A DNA stretch of 64,000 bases from Lysobacteraceae bacterium NML03-0222 (GTDB lineage: Bacteria > Pseudomonadota > Gammaproteobacteria > Xanthomonadales > Xanthomonadaceae), in contig NWQM01000012.1 in the NCBI GenBank assembly GCA_002798195.1, forward strand, positions 1 through 64,000, given 5' to 3'. Below the pieces are notes generated by a model that saw only the letters and a list, made by a program, of their open reading frames with translations, did no database searches and had not been told where the DNA came from. The translations under genes were made by a program, and so were the position numbers. Position 1 is the first letter of the stretch. The number at the start of each line of letters is the position of its first letter. Shown here piece after piece: positions 8,302 through 16,578 of the stretch.

Positions 8302-10223
8302 GCGTGCTTCTCCTCTTGATAACGGTAAAAACGCCGGTCGGCAGCGGTGATGAAGCCGCCCAGTGCAATCAGCAGGGCGGCCAGCCAGATGAAGCCCATC
8401 ATCGGCTTGGCATGCACGCGCACTGCCCAGGCACCATCACCGAGCGGCTCGCCCAGCGCCACATAGCGGTCGCGGAACAGGCCTGAATCCACCGCCGCCT
8501 CGGTCATGACCTGGCCGCCACTGGCATAGGCGCGTTTTTCAGGCGTGAGCTGCATCAGTTCACGGCCATCACGCAGCACACTCACGCTGCCGATATCGGC
8601 CATGTAATTGGGACCTGGATGCTGGCGCACGCCATCAAAGCGATATTCATCGCCATGCAGCACGATGCTCTGGCCGGGGGTAAGCGCAAGCTCGCGCTGC
8701 TCGCCCAGTGCCGCATTCACCAGGGCGCCGGCGACAAACAGCCCGACCCCCAGATGCGCCAGCGCCATGCCCCACATTTCGCGGGTCAGCCGGCCACTGG
8801 CGCGCAGGCGCTTGCCGACGAAGTACACCGTCCCGGCCACAATCCAGACCGCAGCGCCGATGCCGGCGGCAGTTTTCAGTGCGCCTTGCGGTGCCCAGAA
8901 GCCTGCCAGTGCGGCGGCAATCAGCGCCAGCAGCAGCCAGGGCGCGACTACCGGCATGAGCTTGCCGGGCTGCTCGCGCTGCCAGCGGGTGATGGCCCCC
9001 AACGGTAGCAACAGGATGATGGGTGACATCAGCAGCAAGAACATCAGCGAAAAATACGGCGGACCGACGGAAATCTTGCCCAGATCCAGCGCATCGGCCA
9101 GCATCGGGTACAGCGTGCCAAGCAGTACCATGGCGCAGCTGACAGAGAGCAGCAGATTGTTGATGAGCAGCAGGGTTTCCCGCGAGAAGGGCGCAAATGC
9201 GCGTGCCTCGGGTTGGGCGCCGGGTGCGCGCAGTGCGTACAGCAACAGCGAGCCGCCAATCACGACGCCAAGATAGGCGAGGATGAACATGCCGCGCCCG
9301 GGGTCGGCGGCAAAGGCATGCACGCTGGTGATGGCGCCGGAGCGCACCAGGAAGGTGCCAAGCAACGACAGCGAAAAGGCGGAAATCGCCAGCAACAGTG
9401 TCCAGCTGGCAAAACTGCCGCGCTTTTCGGTCACCGCCTGCGAGTGAATCAATGCCGCACCAACCAGCCAGGGCATGAAACTTGCGTTTTCTACCGGGTC
9501 CCAGAACCACCAGCCGCCCCAGCCCAGCTCGTAATACGCCCACCAGCTGCCAAGTGCGATGCCGAGGGTGAGAAAGGCAAAGGCGATATTGGTCCAAGGG
9601 CGCGTCCAGCGTTGCCAGCGCACATCCACGCGACCATCGAGCAGGGCCGCGATGGCGAAGGCAAACGGTACTGCAAAGCCGACATACCCCAGATACAGCA
9701 TCGGCGGGTGAATGATCATGCCGGGATCTTGCAGCAGCGGGTTGAGGTCGCGGCCTTCGGCGGCGGCAGGAATCAGCCGCCGGAATGGGTCGCTGGTGAA
9801 AATCAAGAGCGCCAGAAAACCCACCGCAACGATGCCCAGCACGCCCAGCACGCGGGCGCTGACCGATGGCGGCAGATGCCGGGAAAACAGTGCCACGGCT
9901 GCAGTCCAGCCGGAAAGTATCAGCACCCACAGCAGCAGTGAGCCTTCATGTGCGCCCCATACGGCGGTGATGCGGTAAATCATCGGCAATAGCGAATTGC
10001 TGTTGTCGGCCACGTAGCGTAGCGAGAAATCCTGCACCACAAAGCCGTGAGTCAGAATCAGGAACGACAGCAGCACCAACGCCAGTTGTGCATAGGCCGC
10101 CGGGCGCGCAACCGCCATCCAGTCACTGCGCTGACAATGCGCGCCGGCCAGTGGAATCACCGCTTGCAGGACGGAAACCAGCAGCGCCAGGCAGAGTGCG
10201 AAAAACCCGAGTTCTGCCAGCAT
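8298..10223 (-). CDS. ccmF: Haem lyase subunit CcmF
   Basis: A 641-residue polytopic membrane protein with about 15 hydrophobic segments and the tryptophan-rich WWD domain (GWGGWWFWDPVENASF). It also has the conserved periplasmic histidines of the family. CcmF reduces and ligates haem from holo-CcmE to apocytochrome c together with CcmH and CcmI. The length fits the family. The start abuts the stop of ccmE. Confidence 0.95.
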   Translation of the reverse strand: MLAELGFFALCLALLVSVLQAVIPLAGAHCQRSDWMAVARPAAYAQLALVLLSFLILTHGFVVQDFSLRYVADNSNSLLPMIYRITAVWGAHEGSLLLWVLILSGWTAAVALFSRHLPPSVSARVLGVLGIVAVGFLALLIFTSDPFRRLIPAAAEGRDLNPLLQDPGMIIHPPMLYLGYVGFAVPFAFAIAALLDGRVDVRWQRWTRPWTNIAFAFLTLGIALGSWWAYYELGWGGWWFWDPVENASFMPWLVGAALIHSQAVTEKRGSFASWTLLLAISAFSLSLLGTFLVRSGAITSVHAFAADPGRGMFILAYLGVVIGGSLLLYALRAPGAQPEARAFAPFSRETLLLINNLLLSVSCAMVLLGTLYPMLADALDLGKISVGPPYFSLMFLLLMSPIILLLPLGAITRWQREQPGKLMPVVAPWLLLALIAAALAGFWAPQGALKTAAGIGAAVWIVAGTVYFVGKRLRASGRLTREMWGMALAHLGVGLFVAGALVNAALGEQRELALTPGQSIVLHGDEYRFDGVRQHPGPNYMADIGSVSVLRDGRELMQLTPEKRAYASGGQVMTEAAVDSGLFRDRYVALGEPLGDGAWAVRVHAKPMMGFIWLAALLIALGGFITAADRRFYRYQEEKHA

Positions 10224-10690
10224 CAGTTGGCCGCCGTATCGGGTTTGGCGTCATTGACGCCGTGCTTTTGGTGCGCTGCGCCCATTTTGTCGGCCACTTC
10301 CTTGGGCATATAGGTTTCGTCATGCTTGGCCAGCACCTGCTCGGCCACGAATACGCCATTTTCCATGCGGCCCGTGGCGACCACCGCCTGCTTTTCGCGG
10401 AACAGGTCAGGCAGGATGCCGGTATAGCTCACTGGCAGGCGGGCATCGCCATCGTCCACTTCAAAGCGTGCTTCCAGCGAGCCGGTCGCGCGTTTGAAGG
10501 AGTTCTCCGCCACCATGCCGCCCAGCCGGAAGCGTGCCTTGTCACCGGCTTCGCCGCGCAGCACTTCGCTTGGGGTATAGAGATAGGCGACATTGCGTTG
10601 CAACGCCAACGCGCCCAGGGTAATGGCAATGGCGGCAGCGGTCAGAATCAGCAGTACAACGACAAGCCGGCGTTTACGGGTGGGGTTCAT
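10223..10690 (-). CDS. ccmE: Haem chaperone CcmE
   Basis: The 155-residue protein has an N-terminal signal anchor after MNPTRKRR and a beta-barrel OB domain. The haem-attaching His is in LAKHDETYMP, close to the normal position 130. It carries haem covalently from CcmABCD to CcmF in the periplasm. The start at 10690 is chosen from the family; it lies inside the end of ccmD (17-base overlap). Upstream codons in the same frame read into ccmD sequence and are not used. Confidence 0.94.
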   Translation of the reverse strand: MNPTRKRRLVVVLLILTAAAIAITLGALALQRNVAYLYTPSEVLRGEAGDKARFRLGGMVAENSFKRATGSLEARFEVDDGDARLPVSYTGILPDLFREKQAVVATGRMENGVFVAEQVLAKHDETYMPKEVADKMGAAHQKHGVNDAKPDTAAN

Positions 10691-10850
10691 GGGGGTGGTT
10701 TCCTTGGCGAGCTTGGGCGGCACGGCGGCGAGCCTGTTGCCTTGCCGCACGCAGGGCGCGGGCGATTTGCAACTTTGGCCAGAGCCAGTCCCAAAGCATG
10801 GCGATGGCAAAAACAAGATAGGCGGCGATGACGTATTCGCGATAACTCAT
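10674..10850 (-). CDS. ccmD: Haem exporter protein CcmD
   Basis: A 58-residue small membrane protein with one transmembrane helix (YVIAAYLVFAIAMLWDWLW) followed by a basic, Arg- and Gln-rich tail, as in CcmD. It helps release holo-CcmE from the CcmABC complex. The ATG at 10850 overlaps the stop of ccmC by four bases. An upstream extension of the frame is the shadow of ccmC. Confidence 0.9.
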   Translation of the reverse strand: MSYREYVIAAYLVFAIAMLWDWLWPKLQIARALRAARQQARRRAAQARQGNHPHEPHP

Positions 10851-11623
10851 GGCTGTGCCTCGATGCTGCGGCGCAGCCAATCCTTGCCGGCCTCGCGGCG
10901 CAGGTTGTCGGCGCGTGCGCGTGCCAGCAGCGAGCCGACAAACCAGACATGCGTGCCCAGCACCATTACCCAGAGCGGCCCTTGCATCGAGGCATCCATG
11001 GAGGACTCGCCAAACAGGCGGATGGTTTGCCCCTGGTGCAGCGAATTCCACCAGACGACCGAATAACGAATCACCGGCAGCAGTACCACGCCGACAATCG
11101 CTAGCAGGCAGGCGGCGCGGGCAGCGGCGCGGCGATCTTCAATGGCCTGATACAGGCCGATGACGCCCAGGTACATGAACAGCAAAATCAACTCGGTGGT
11201 CAGGCGCGGGTCCCAGCTCCACCAGGTGCCCCACATTGGCTGCCCCCAAATCATCCCGGTGATGAGGGTCACGGCAGTGAACATCGCGCCGGGGGCGGCG
11301 CAGGCCATGGCCAGAATCTCGCACAGCTTGATGCGCCAAATCAGCGCAATGGCGGCATAGACCGCCATCCCGGCAAACACGCCAAGGCTCATCCAGGCGG
11401 CCGCCACATGGATATACAGGATGCGGAAACTATCGCCCTGCTGATAATCGCCGGGGATGGTGAAGTGTGCGGAAAGCGGCGTCAGCCAGTTCAGCCCCCA
11501 GGCCACGCCGAAGAGCATGATGGCAAGGCCAATGGCATAGGCCCACGGCGCCCAGCGTGCGGCAAAGCGGTCAAAGTAGGGCGGTGAGCCCAGTTGGTGA
11601 AACCAGCGGATGAGGGGGTTCAT
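10847..11623 (-). CDS. ccmC: Haem exporter protein CcmC
   Basis: The 258-residue membrane protein has six hydrophobic segments and the family's WWD motif (WGTWWSWDPRLTTEL). It presents haem to CcmE. Start 11623 (MNPLIRWFHQ) matches the family. An in-frame start at 11746 would add a run of residues overlapping a hairpin and is rejected. No strong ribosome binding site is visible. It is the first gene of the ccmCDEFGHI run and is separated from ccmAB by the azurin gene. Confidence 0.93.
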   Translation of the reverse strand: MNPLIRWFHQLGSPPYFDRFAARWAPWAYAIGLAIMLFGVAWGLNWLTPLSAHFTIPGDYQQGDSFRILYIHVAAAWMSLGVFAGMAVYAAIALIWRIKLCEILAMACAAPGAMFTAVTLITGMIWGQPMWGTWWSWDPRLTTELILLFMYLGVIGLYQAIEDRRAAARAACLLAIVGVVLLPVIRYSVVWWNSLHQGQTIRLFGESSMDASMQGPLWVMVLGTHVWFVGSLLARARADNLRREAGKDWLRRSIEAQP

Positions 11624-11712
11624 TGCAGCGTTTGGCAGCGGGAGCGTGCGTGTGAAGCAGGGAAGAAACAGCCGGCAAGGATAACAGCCCAAGCGGCTGA
11701 GAATGTGATGCA

Positions 11713-11739
11713 CAAACGCCCGCATACTGCGGGCGTTTG
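11713..11739. terminator. Hairpin downstream of the azurin gene
   Basis: Perfect 12-base arms (CAAACGCCCGCA at 11713-11724 and its complement at 11728-11739) close a TAC loop. The hairpin lies between the azurin stop and the ccmC start. No clear T-run follows on the minus strand, so it could be a partial terminator or a processing or stability hairpin rather than a full stop. Confidence 0.55.
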
Positions 11740-11762
11740 CAAACACTTAAGGTGCAGTGGGC

Positions 11763-12296
11763 TTACTTCACCGTCAGCGTGCCGTTCATCATTGCCAGAT
11801 GGCCGGGGAAGGTGCAGAAGAAGTTGTAGCCGCCTTCGGCAATCTTGGCGACATCGAAAGTTACCGAAGTGCTTTCACCACCGCCAATCATGTTGCTCTT
11901 GGCGATGACGCGCGCATCACCTTCCTTCACGTGGTCGGGCTTGACGGCTGCACCATCGGCGGCCACGGAAGCGGCATCGGCGGCCTTGGCAATCACCACG
12001 TTATGCCCCATCGCGGCCACCGGCATGCTGCCGACGTGCTTGAGGTGGATGGTGAACTGGGTGCAGGAAGCCGGCACGTCAATGTTCTTGGCGTTGTACT
12101 GCATCGCATCGTTGCTTTCCAGGTTGAAAGCACATTCGCCTGCCTGGGCAGCAGCCGTTTCAGCCGGTGCCGCTTCCGTGGCTGCAGGCGCAGCAGGCGC
12201 TGCAGCAGTGGGGGCTTGGCTGGGTGCCTCAGCGCCACCGCAGGCGGCCAAAGTCAAGGCGATGGAAGCGGCAAGCAAGGTTGAGTGCAGTTTCAT
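11763..12296 (-). CDS. azu: Azurin, lipoprotein form
   Basis: A 177-residue blue copper protein for periplasmic electron transfer. The signal peptide ends in the lipobox LTLAAC, and an Ala/Pro/Glu-rich linker of about 35 residues follows. Copper ligands are visible: His in AAMGHNVVIAK, then Cys, His and Met in FFCTFPGHLAMMNGTL. The azurin disulfide pair is GECAFNL and PASCTQF. Start 12296 has GGAG six bases upstream. The gene sits between ccmB and ccmC on the same strand, which suggests joint regulation with cytochrome c biogenesis. It is membrane-anchored rather than soluble like Pseudomonas azurin. Confidence 0.93.
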   Translation of the reverse strand: MKLHSTLLAASIALTLAACGGAEAPSQAPTAAAPAAPAATEAAPAETAAAQAGECAFNLESNDAMQYNAKNIDVPASCTQFTIHLKHVGSMPVAAMGHNVVIAKAADAASVAADGAAVKPDHVKEGDARVIAKSNMIGGGESTSVTFDVAKIAEGGYNFFCTFPGHLAMMNGTLTVK

Positions 12297-12385
12297 GGCG
12301 TTCTCCAATTGGACGATGAGCGCGCAAGTGTGCGCGGGCAGGCGCTATTTTCACCGATAAAAGGTTGAAAAATGTTGATTTGGCT

Positions 12386-12410
12386 CAAGCCCGCTGTTGA
12401 TGCGGGTTTG
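12386..12410. terminator. Hairpin after ccmB
   Basis: Nine-base arms (CAAGCCCGC at 12386-12394, GCGGGTTTG at 12402-12410, one G-T pair) enclose a seven-base loop. It lies 16 bases after the ccmB stop on the minus strand and is followed within 15 to 20 bases by a T-rich tract. It may separate ccmAB from the azurin transcript. Confidence 0.5.
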
Positions 12411-12425
12411 CGCAGACACTCAAGG

Positions 12426-13103
12426 CTAATCGCCGCTCAGGGCGATGCGGATGGCGGCAGCGGCAGCCAGTGGCGCCAGTACAGTGCTTGCGGCGAGGGC
12501 AGCGGCCAGCATCAGCAGCGCGCCACTGGCGTCCAGCCCTTGGGCAGCAGCATTCACCGCGCCTGCGCCAAACACCAGCACTGGCACATACAGCGGCAGT
12601 GCCAGCAGCGCCAGCAGGATACCGGCGCGGCGCATTCCGGCAGTGAGGGCGGCCAGTACCGCGCCAATCAGGCTGAGCAGCGGGGTGCCAATGAGCAGGC
12701 TCAACATCAAGATGGGCAGTTGCGCGCGCGGCAGCTGCATCAGCTCTGCCAGCAATGGCGTGGCGATGATCAAGGGCAGCGCAGTGGTCAGCCAGTGGCC
12801 GAATACGCGGCTGGCAATCAGCCAGGACAGCGGTACTGGCGCGAGCAGCCATTGATCCAGCGAGCCGTCCTCGACATCACTGCGAAACAGGCTGTCCAGC
12901 GCCAGCAAGCCAGAGAGCATCACCGCCAGCCATAGCACGGCGGGTGCGACCTTGGCGAGCAAGGCAGCTTCGCCCCCCAGCCCCAAGGCAAACAGTGTCA
13001 CCACCAGCACCGCAAACAGCGCCGGTTGCAGTGCGTCACCGCGACGGCGCCAGATCAGACGCAGGTCGCGCAGCAGCATGGCACGGGCAGCGCTCATCAT
13101 CAT
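12426..13103 (-). CDS. ccmB: Haem exporter permease CcmB
   Basis: A 225-residue membrane protein with about six hydrophobic helices. It has the family N-terminal RDLRLIWRRRGDALQPALF and the cytoplasmic FRSDVEDGSLDQWLLAPVP segment. It forms the CcmA2B ABC unit that drives release of holo-CcmE from CcmC. The start overlaps the stop of ccmA by four bases. Confidence 0.93.
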   Translation of the reverse strand: MMMSAARAMLLRDLRLIWRRRGDALQPALFAVLVVTLFALGLGGEAALLAKVAPAVLWLAVMLSGLLALDSLFRSDVEDGSLDQWLLAPVPLSWLIASRVFGHWLTTALPLIIATPLLAELMQLPRAQLPILMLSLLIGTPLLSLIGAVLAALTAGMRRAGILLALLALPLYVPVLVFGAGAVNAAAQGLDASGALLMLAAALAASTVLAPLAAAAAIRIALSGD

Positions 13104-13762
13104 GCGCTACCTCCTGCAAAGGCACGCTGCATCACAAGCTCGCGGCTGCGCACCGGCGGTGCCGCATAGGCGCCGTGGGTGGTAATGAGAACGGCGCCGC
13201 CAGCGCCAAGATGTTGCACGATGAGTTGGTTGACCAGGGCGATGCCGTCCAGATCCAGGTTGGCATAGGGCTCATCCAGCAGCCATAACGGTGCGGGCGA
13301 GAGCCACATCCGTGCCAGCGACAGACGTTTTTTTTGTCCGGCAGAGAGGGTGCGCGCCGGGCTGTCCTCAAAGCCTGCAAGCCCCACCAGGTCGATGGCT
13401 TGCAGCAGCCCGCGGTCGGCTCGTTTGCCGTGCAGGGCGCAGAGAAACTGCAGATTCTCAAGCGCGGACAAATCCCCCTTGAAGGCCGGCAAATGTCCAA
13501 GATAAGCCATATGCTGCGGGCGATTGTCGCGGCAGGCGGGCGCGCCCGAGAGCCATTGCTCGCCGCCATCGGCGCGCAAAAGACCTGCCAGAATGCGCAG
13601 CAAAGTGGTCTTGCCCACGCCATTGTCGCCACGTACCAGGAGCGCTTCGCCCGCTTCGACTACAAAATCAAGCGCTGCAAACAGCGGCTCGCCATCGCGT
13701 GAAAAGCCAAGGTTGCGTACGGCAAGCAGGGGCGGGGTGGGGGCAGCGGACACAGGCATCAT
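13100..13762 (-). CDS. ccmA: Haem exporter ATP-binding protein CcmA
   Basis: A 220-residue ABC ATPase. It has Walker A GDNGVGKTT, signature LSAGQKKRLSLAR, Walker B LWLLDEPYANLD and the switch His in LITTHG. ATP hydrolysis is needed for release of holo-CcmE. It is the first gene of the ccm locus, transcribed away from the aminotransferase gene across a 69-base divergent gap that must hold both promoters. Confidence 0.95.
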   Translation of the reverse strand: MMPVSAAPTPPLLAVRNLGFSRDGEPLFAALDFVVEAGEALLVRGDNGVGKTTLLRILAGLLRADGGEQWLSGAPACRDNRPQHMAYLGHLPAFKGDLSALENLQFLCALHGKRADRGLLQAIDLVGLAGFEDSPARTLSAGQKKRLSLARMWLSPAPLWLLDEPYANLDLDGIALVNQLIVQHLGAGGAVLITTHGAYAAPPVRSRELVMQRAFAGGSA

Positions 13763-13831
13763 GGCAATGAAGATGCGGCATTTTAACCATCGGCGCGTAC
13801 ACTCTTGGCATTGTCCAAATGCGTTTTAGCC

Positions 13832-14974
13832 ATGCAAAGCAAACTTCCCAATATCGGCACCAATATCTTCACGCAAATGTCGCAGTTGGCCGCGCAGCAT
13901 CAGGCAGTCAATCTGGGGCAGGGGTTTCCCGACTTTCCGGTACCCGAGCGGCTGATTGTGGCGCTTGCCCGCGCCATGAACGAAGGCCAGAACCAGTATG
14001 CGATGATGACTGGTACACCACGCCTGCGTCAGTCCATCAGCGACAAGACCGAGCGCTGCTATGGCTATCGGCCTGATGCCGATACGGAAATCACCGTTAC
14101 CAGTGGTGGCTCGGAGGCCATCTTCAATGCCGTGCAGGCGGTGGTGCAGGCGGGCGATGAAGTCATCGTGCTGGACCCCTGCTATGACATCTACCAGCCT
14201 GCGGTGGCGCTGGCCGGTGGTCGCAGCGTGCATGTACCGCTGGATGCGCAAACCTTTGCGCCGGACTGGCAGCGGGTGCGCGATGCCATCACCGCCAAGA
14301 CCCGGATGATCATCACCAATACGCCGCACAACCCCTCGGGGGCGATGCTGAGCGAGGCCGACATGCACGAGCTTGCCGACATCGTGCAGCAGCATGGCCT
14401 GTATCTGCTTTCGGACGAGGTGTACGAGCACATCGTGTTCGATGGTGCGCGGCATGAATCGGCACTGCGCTATCCGGCGCTGCGCGAGCGCGCCTTCGTG
14501 ATTTCCAGCTTTGGCAAGACCTATCACTGCACTGGCTGGAAGGTCGGTTATGCGGTGGCTCCGGCGGCCTTGAGCGCCGAGCTACGCAAGGTGCACCAGT
14601 ACAACACTTTCTGCACCTTCCACCCCGCGCAGGCGGCATTTGCCGAGATGATCGAGCAAGAGCCGCAGCACTACGAAACGCTCGGCGAGTTTTACCAGCA
14701 AAAGCGCGACCGCTTCCGCGCTCAGTTGGCCGATACCCGGCTGCGTCCGTTGCCGGTGCCGGGCGGTTATTTCCAGTTGGTGGATTATTCGGCCATCAGC
14801 GATATGGATGACCTCGCTTTCAGTCATTGGCTGACCCGCGAGCATGGCGTGACCGGCATACCGCTCTCACCGTTCTACGAAGCCGCACCTGACGGGCAGC
14901 GCCTGTTGCGGCTGTGCTTTGCCAAGAGCGATGCCACCTTGGATGCCGCCATCGAACGCCTGCGCAGGCTGTAA
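13832..14974 (+). CDS. ybdL: Methionine/aromatic aminotransferase (YbdL/KAT type), PLP-dependent
   Basis: A 380-residue fold-type I class I aminotransferase. It has the NPHNPSG-type motif (NTPHNPSGA), the PLP Asp/Tyr region LLSDEVYEHIVFDG, and the Schiff-base Lys in SSFGKTYHCTGWK, as in YbdL and kynurenine aminotransferase. It probably transaminates 4-methylthio-2-oxobutanoate with glutamine, giving the amide substrate of the YafV-type omega-amidase at 3169-3966. ATG 13832 is preferred over a TTG nine codons upstream. No clear ribosome binding site is seen. Confidence 0.88.
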   Translation: MQSKLPNIGTNIFTQMSQLAAQHQAVNLGQGFPDFPVPERLIVALARAMNEGQNQYAMMTGTPRLRQSISDKTERCYGYRPDADTEITVTSGGSEAIFNAVQAVVQAGDEVIVLDPCYDIYQPAVALAGGRSVHVPLDAQTFAPDWQRVRDAITAKTRMIITNTPHNPSGAMLSEADMHELADIVQQHGLYLLSDEVYEHIVFDGARHESALRYPALRERAFVISSFGKTYHCTGWKVGYAVAPAALSAELRKVHQYNTFCTFHPAQAAFAEMIEQEPQHYETLGEFYQQKRDRFRAQLADTRLRPLPVPGGYFQLVDYSAISDMDDLAFSHWLTREHGVTGIPLSPFYEAAPDGQRLLRLCFAKSDATLDAAIERLRRL

Positions 14975-14994
14975 CTTTCAGGATTTCCTGCAAC

Positions 14995-15020
14995 AAACGC
15001 CGGGTTGCCCCCGGCGTTTT
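14995..15020. terminator. Bidirectional terminator between ybdL and dapE
   Basis: Ten-base arms (AAACGCCGGG at 14995-15004 and CCCGGCGTTT at 15010-15019) with a TTGCC loop and a T-rich exit on both strands. It lies between two convergent genes. Confidence 0.8.
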
Positions 15021-15035
15021 GTTTGCAGAAATCTT

Positions 15036-16190
15036 TCAGCCGCCATCGGGCGTTGCAGGCAGAGCCAGCAGCAGGCGCTCAATCAGGCGCAGGTAAAGCG
15101 CTGGCAGGGCTTCTAGGTCAGTGAGGCGGATATGCTCGTCCACTTGGTGGATGCTGGCATTGACCGGGCCGATTTCAATGCACTCGGCACCCAGCGGGGC
15201 GATGAAGCGGGCATCGGAGGTGCCGCCGCCGGTGCTTTCTTCCGGGGGCGTGCCGGAAAATTCGGTCAGTACCTGGCGAGCGGTTTGCCGCAAGACGCCT
15301 TCCGGGGTGTGGAAGGGGGCGCCGCTGTGATGCCAGTGGATTTGGTAATCGAGCTGATGGTGTTTGAAGATGGCTTCGCAGGCGGCTTGCAGGGCTGCGG
15401 CGTTCCAGTTGGGGTTGTAACGCAGGTTGAACAGCATTTCCATTTGCCCGGGAATCACATTGTTGGCGTGGTTGCCGGCATGGGTGTCGGTGATTTGCAG
15501 GCTGGTCGGCGGGAAGCTGTCAAAGCCCCTGTCCCATTGCTTGCCGGCAAGCTCGGCCAGCGCGGGCAGGGCGGCATGGATGGGGTTCCGGGCAAGTTCG
15601 GGATAGGCCACATGGCCTTGCACGCCTTGGATGATGAGCCGCGCCGACAGCGAGCCGCGCCGGCCTACCCGCAACAAATCACCCAGACGCTGTTTGGATG
15701 AAGGCTCGCCGGTGATGCACCAGTCAATGCGCTGGGCTCTTGCGCGCAGCACTTCGGCCATTTGCCGCACGCCGTGCAGCGCCGCGCCCTCCTCGTCGGA
15801 AGTCAGCAGCAGGGCAATCGTGCCGGGGTGCTCGGGATGGGCGGTGACGAATTGCTCCAGCGCCACCACGAAGGCGGCGACACTGCCCTTCATGTCGGCA
15901 GCGCCACGGCCATACAGCAGGCCATCGCGGATTTCGGGGGTGAATGGGGCGCTCTGCCAGGCGTCCAGATTGCCCGGTGGCACGACATCGGTATGCCCGA
16001 GCAGCAGCAGTACCGGATCGCCGCTGCCGTGGCTTGCCCAGAGGTTATCGACGTTGTTGAAGCGCAGGTGTTCGATGGTGAAGCCGCAGCGCGTCAGGCG
16101 CTCGGCAATCAGCGCCTGACAGCCAGCATCTTCAGGCGTGATGGACGGCCGGGAAATCAGCGCGCAGGCGAGTGCAACAACATCATTCAT
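15036..16190 (-). CDS. dapE: Succinyl-diaminopimelate desuccinylase
   Basis: The 384-residue M20-family zinc enzyme removes succinate from N-succinyl-LL-DAP in lysine and peptidoglycan precursor synthesis. The metal ligands are visible in LLLGHTDVVPPG, GRGAADMKGS and LTSDEEGAA. The C-terminal GGGTSDARFIAPLG and VNASIHQVDEHI motifs are typical of DapE. The start 16190 overlaps the yffB stop by four bases. A longer frame upstream is the yffB shadow. Confidence 0.95.
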   Translation of the reverse strand: MNDVVALACALISRPSITPEDAGCQALIAERLTRCGFTIEHLRFNNVDNLWASHGSGDPVLLLLGHTDVVPPGNLDAWQSAPFTPEIRDGLLYGRGAADMKGSVAAFVVALEQFVTAHPEHPGTIALLLTSDEEGAALHGVRQMAEVLRARAQRIDWCITGEPSSKQRLGDLLRVGRRGSLSARLIIQGVQGHVAYPELARNPIHAALPALAELAGKQWDRGFDSFPPTSLQITDTHAGNHANNVIPGQMEMLFNLRYNPNWNAAALQAACEAIFKHHQLDYQIHWHHSGAPFHTPEGVLRQTARQVLTEFSGTPPEESTGGGTSDARFIAPLGAECIEIGPVNASIHQVDEHIRLTDLEALPALYLRLIERLLLALPATPDGG

Positions 16191-16543
16191 GCCAGTGCAA
16201 ACAGCTTCTTGTAGCCATTGTCGGAAAAGCCCTGCACTACACGGCCATCGTCCAGTTGCAGCAGCGGGCGTTTGATGAGCGCCGGATGTTCGCGCAACAG
16301 CAGCTTCCATTCGGCCTCGGAGCCGGGCGATTTGCGGTTTTCCGGCAACTGCCGCCAGGTGGTCGAGGATTTGTTGATGAGCTTTTCAAAACCGCCAACA
16401 TGCGCTTGCCATGCCAGCAGCATTTCCGGGCTGGGCAGGGTCTCACGCACATCGACAAATTGGTAGGCAATATCAAAGCGTTCCAGCCATTTGCGTGCTT
16501 TTTTGCAGGTATCGCAGTTTTTCAGTCCGTAAAGCGTGGTCAT
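16187..16543 (-). CDS. yffB: ArsC/Spx-like protein YffB
   Basis: A 118-residue thioredoxin-fold protein with YGLKNCDTCKKARKWL near the N-terminus and a conserved KRPLLQLDDGRVVQGF motif. Members are glutathione-linked thiol reductase-like proteins of uncertain substrate and are commonly coded beside dapE, as here. It lies between dapD (35-base gap) and dapE (four-base overlap). Confidence 0.88.
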   Translation of the reverse strand: MTTLYGLKNCDTCKKARKWLERFDIAYQFVDVRETLPSPEMLLAWQAHVGGFEKLINKSSTTWRQLPENRKSPGSEAEWKLLLREHPALIKRPLLQLDDGRVVQGFSDNGYKKLFALA

Positions 16544-16578
16544 GGTGAAGTCCGTAGGGTGATTTCGATGGATTCGTT

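Noticed and set aside
13805..13831. TTG start nine codons upstream of ybdL
   Set aside because: Adds a non-conserved stretch with no ribosome binding site; ATG 13832 fits the family.
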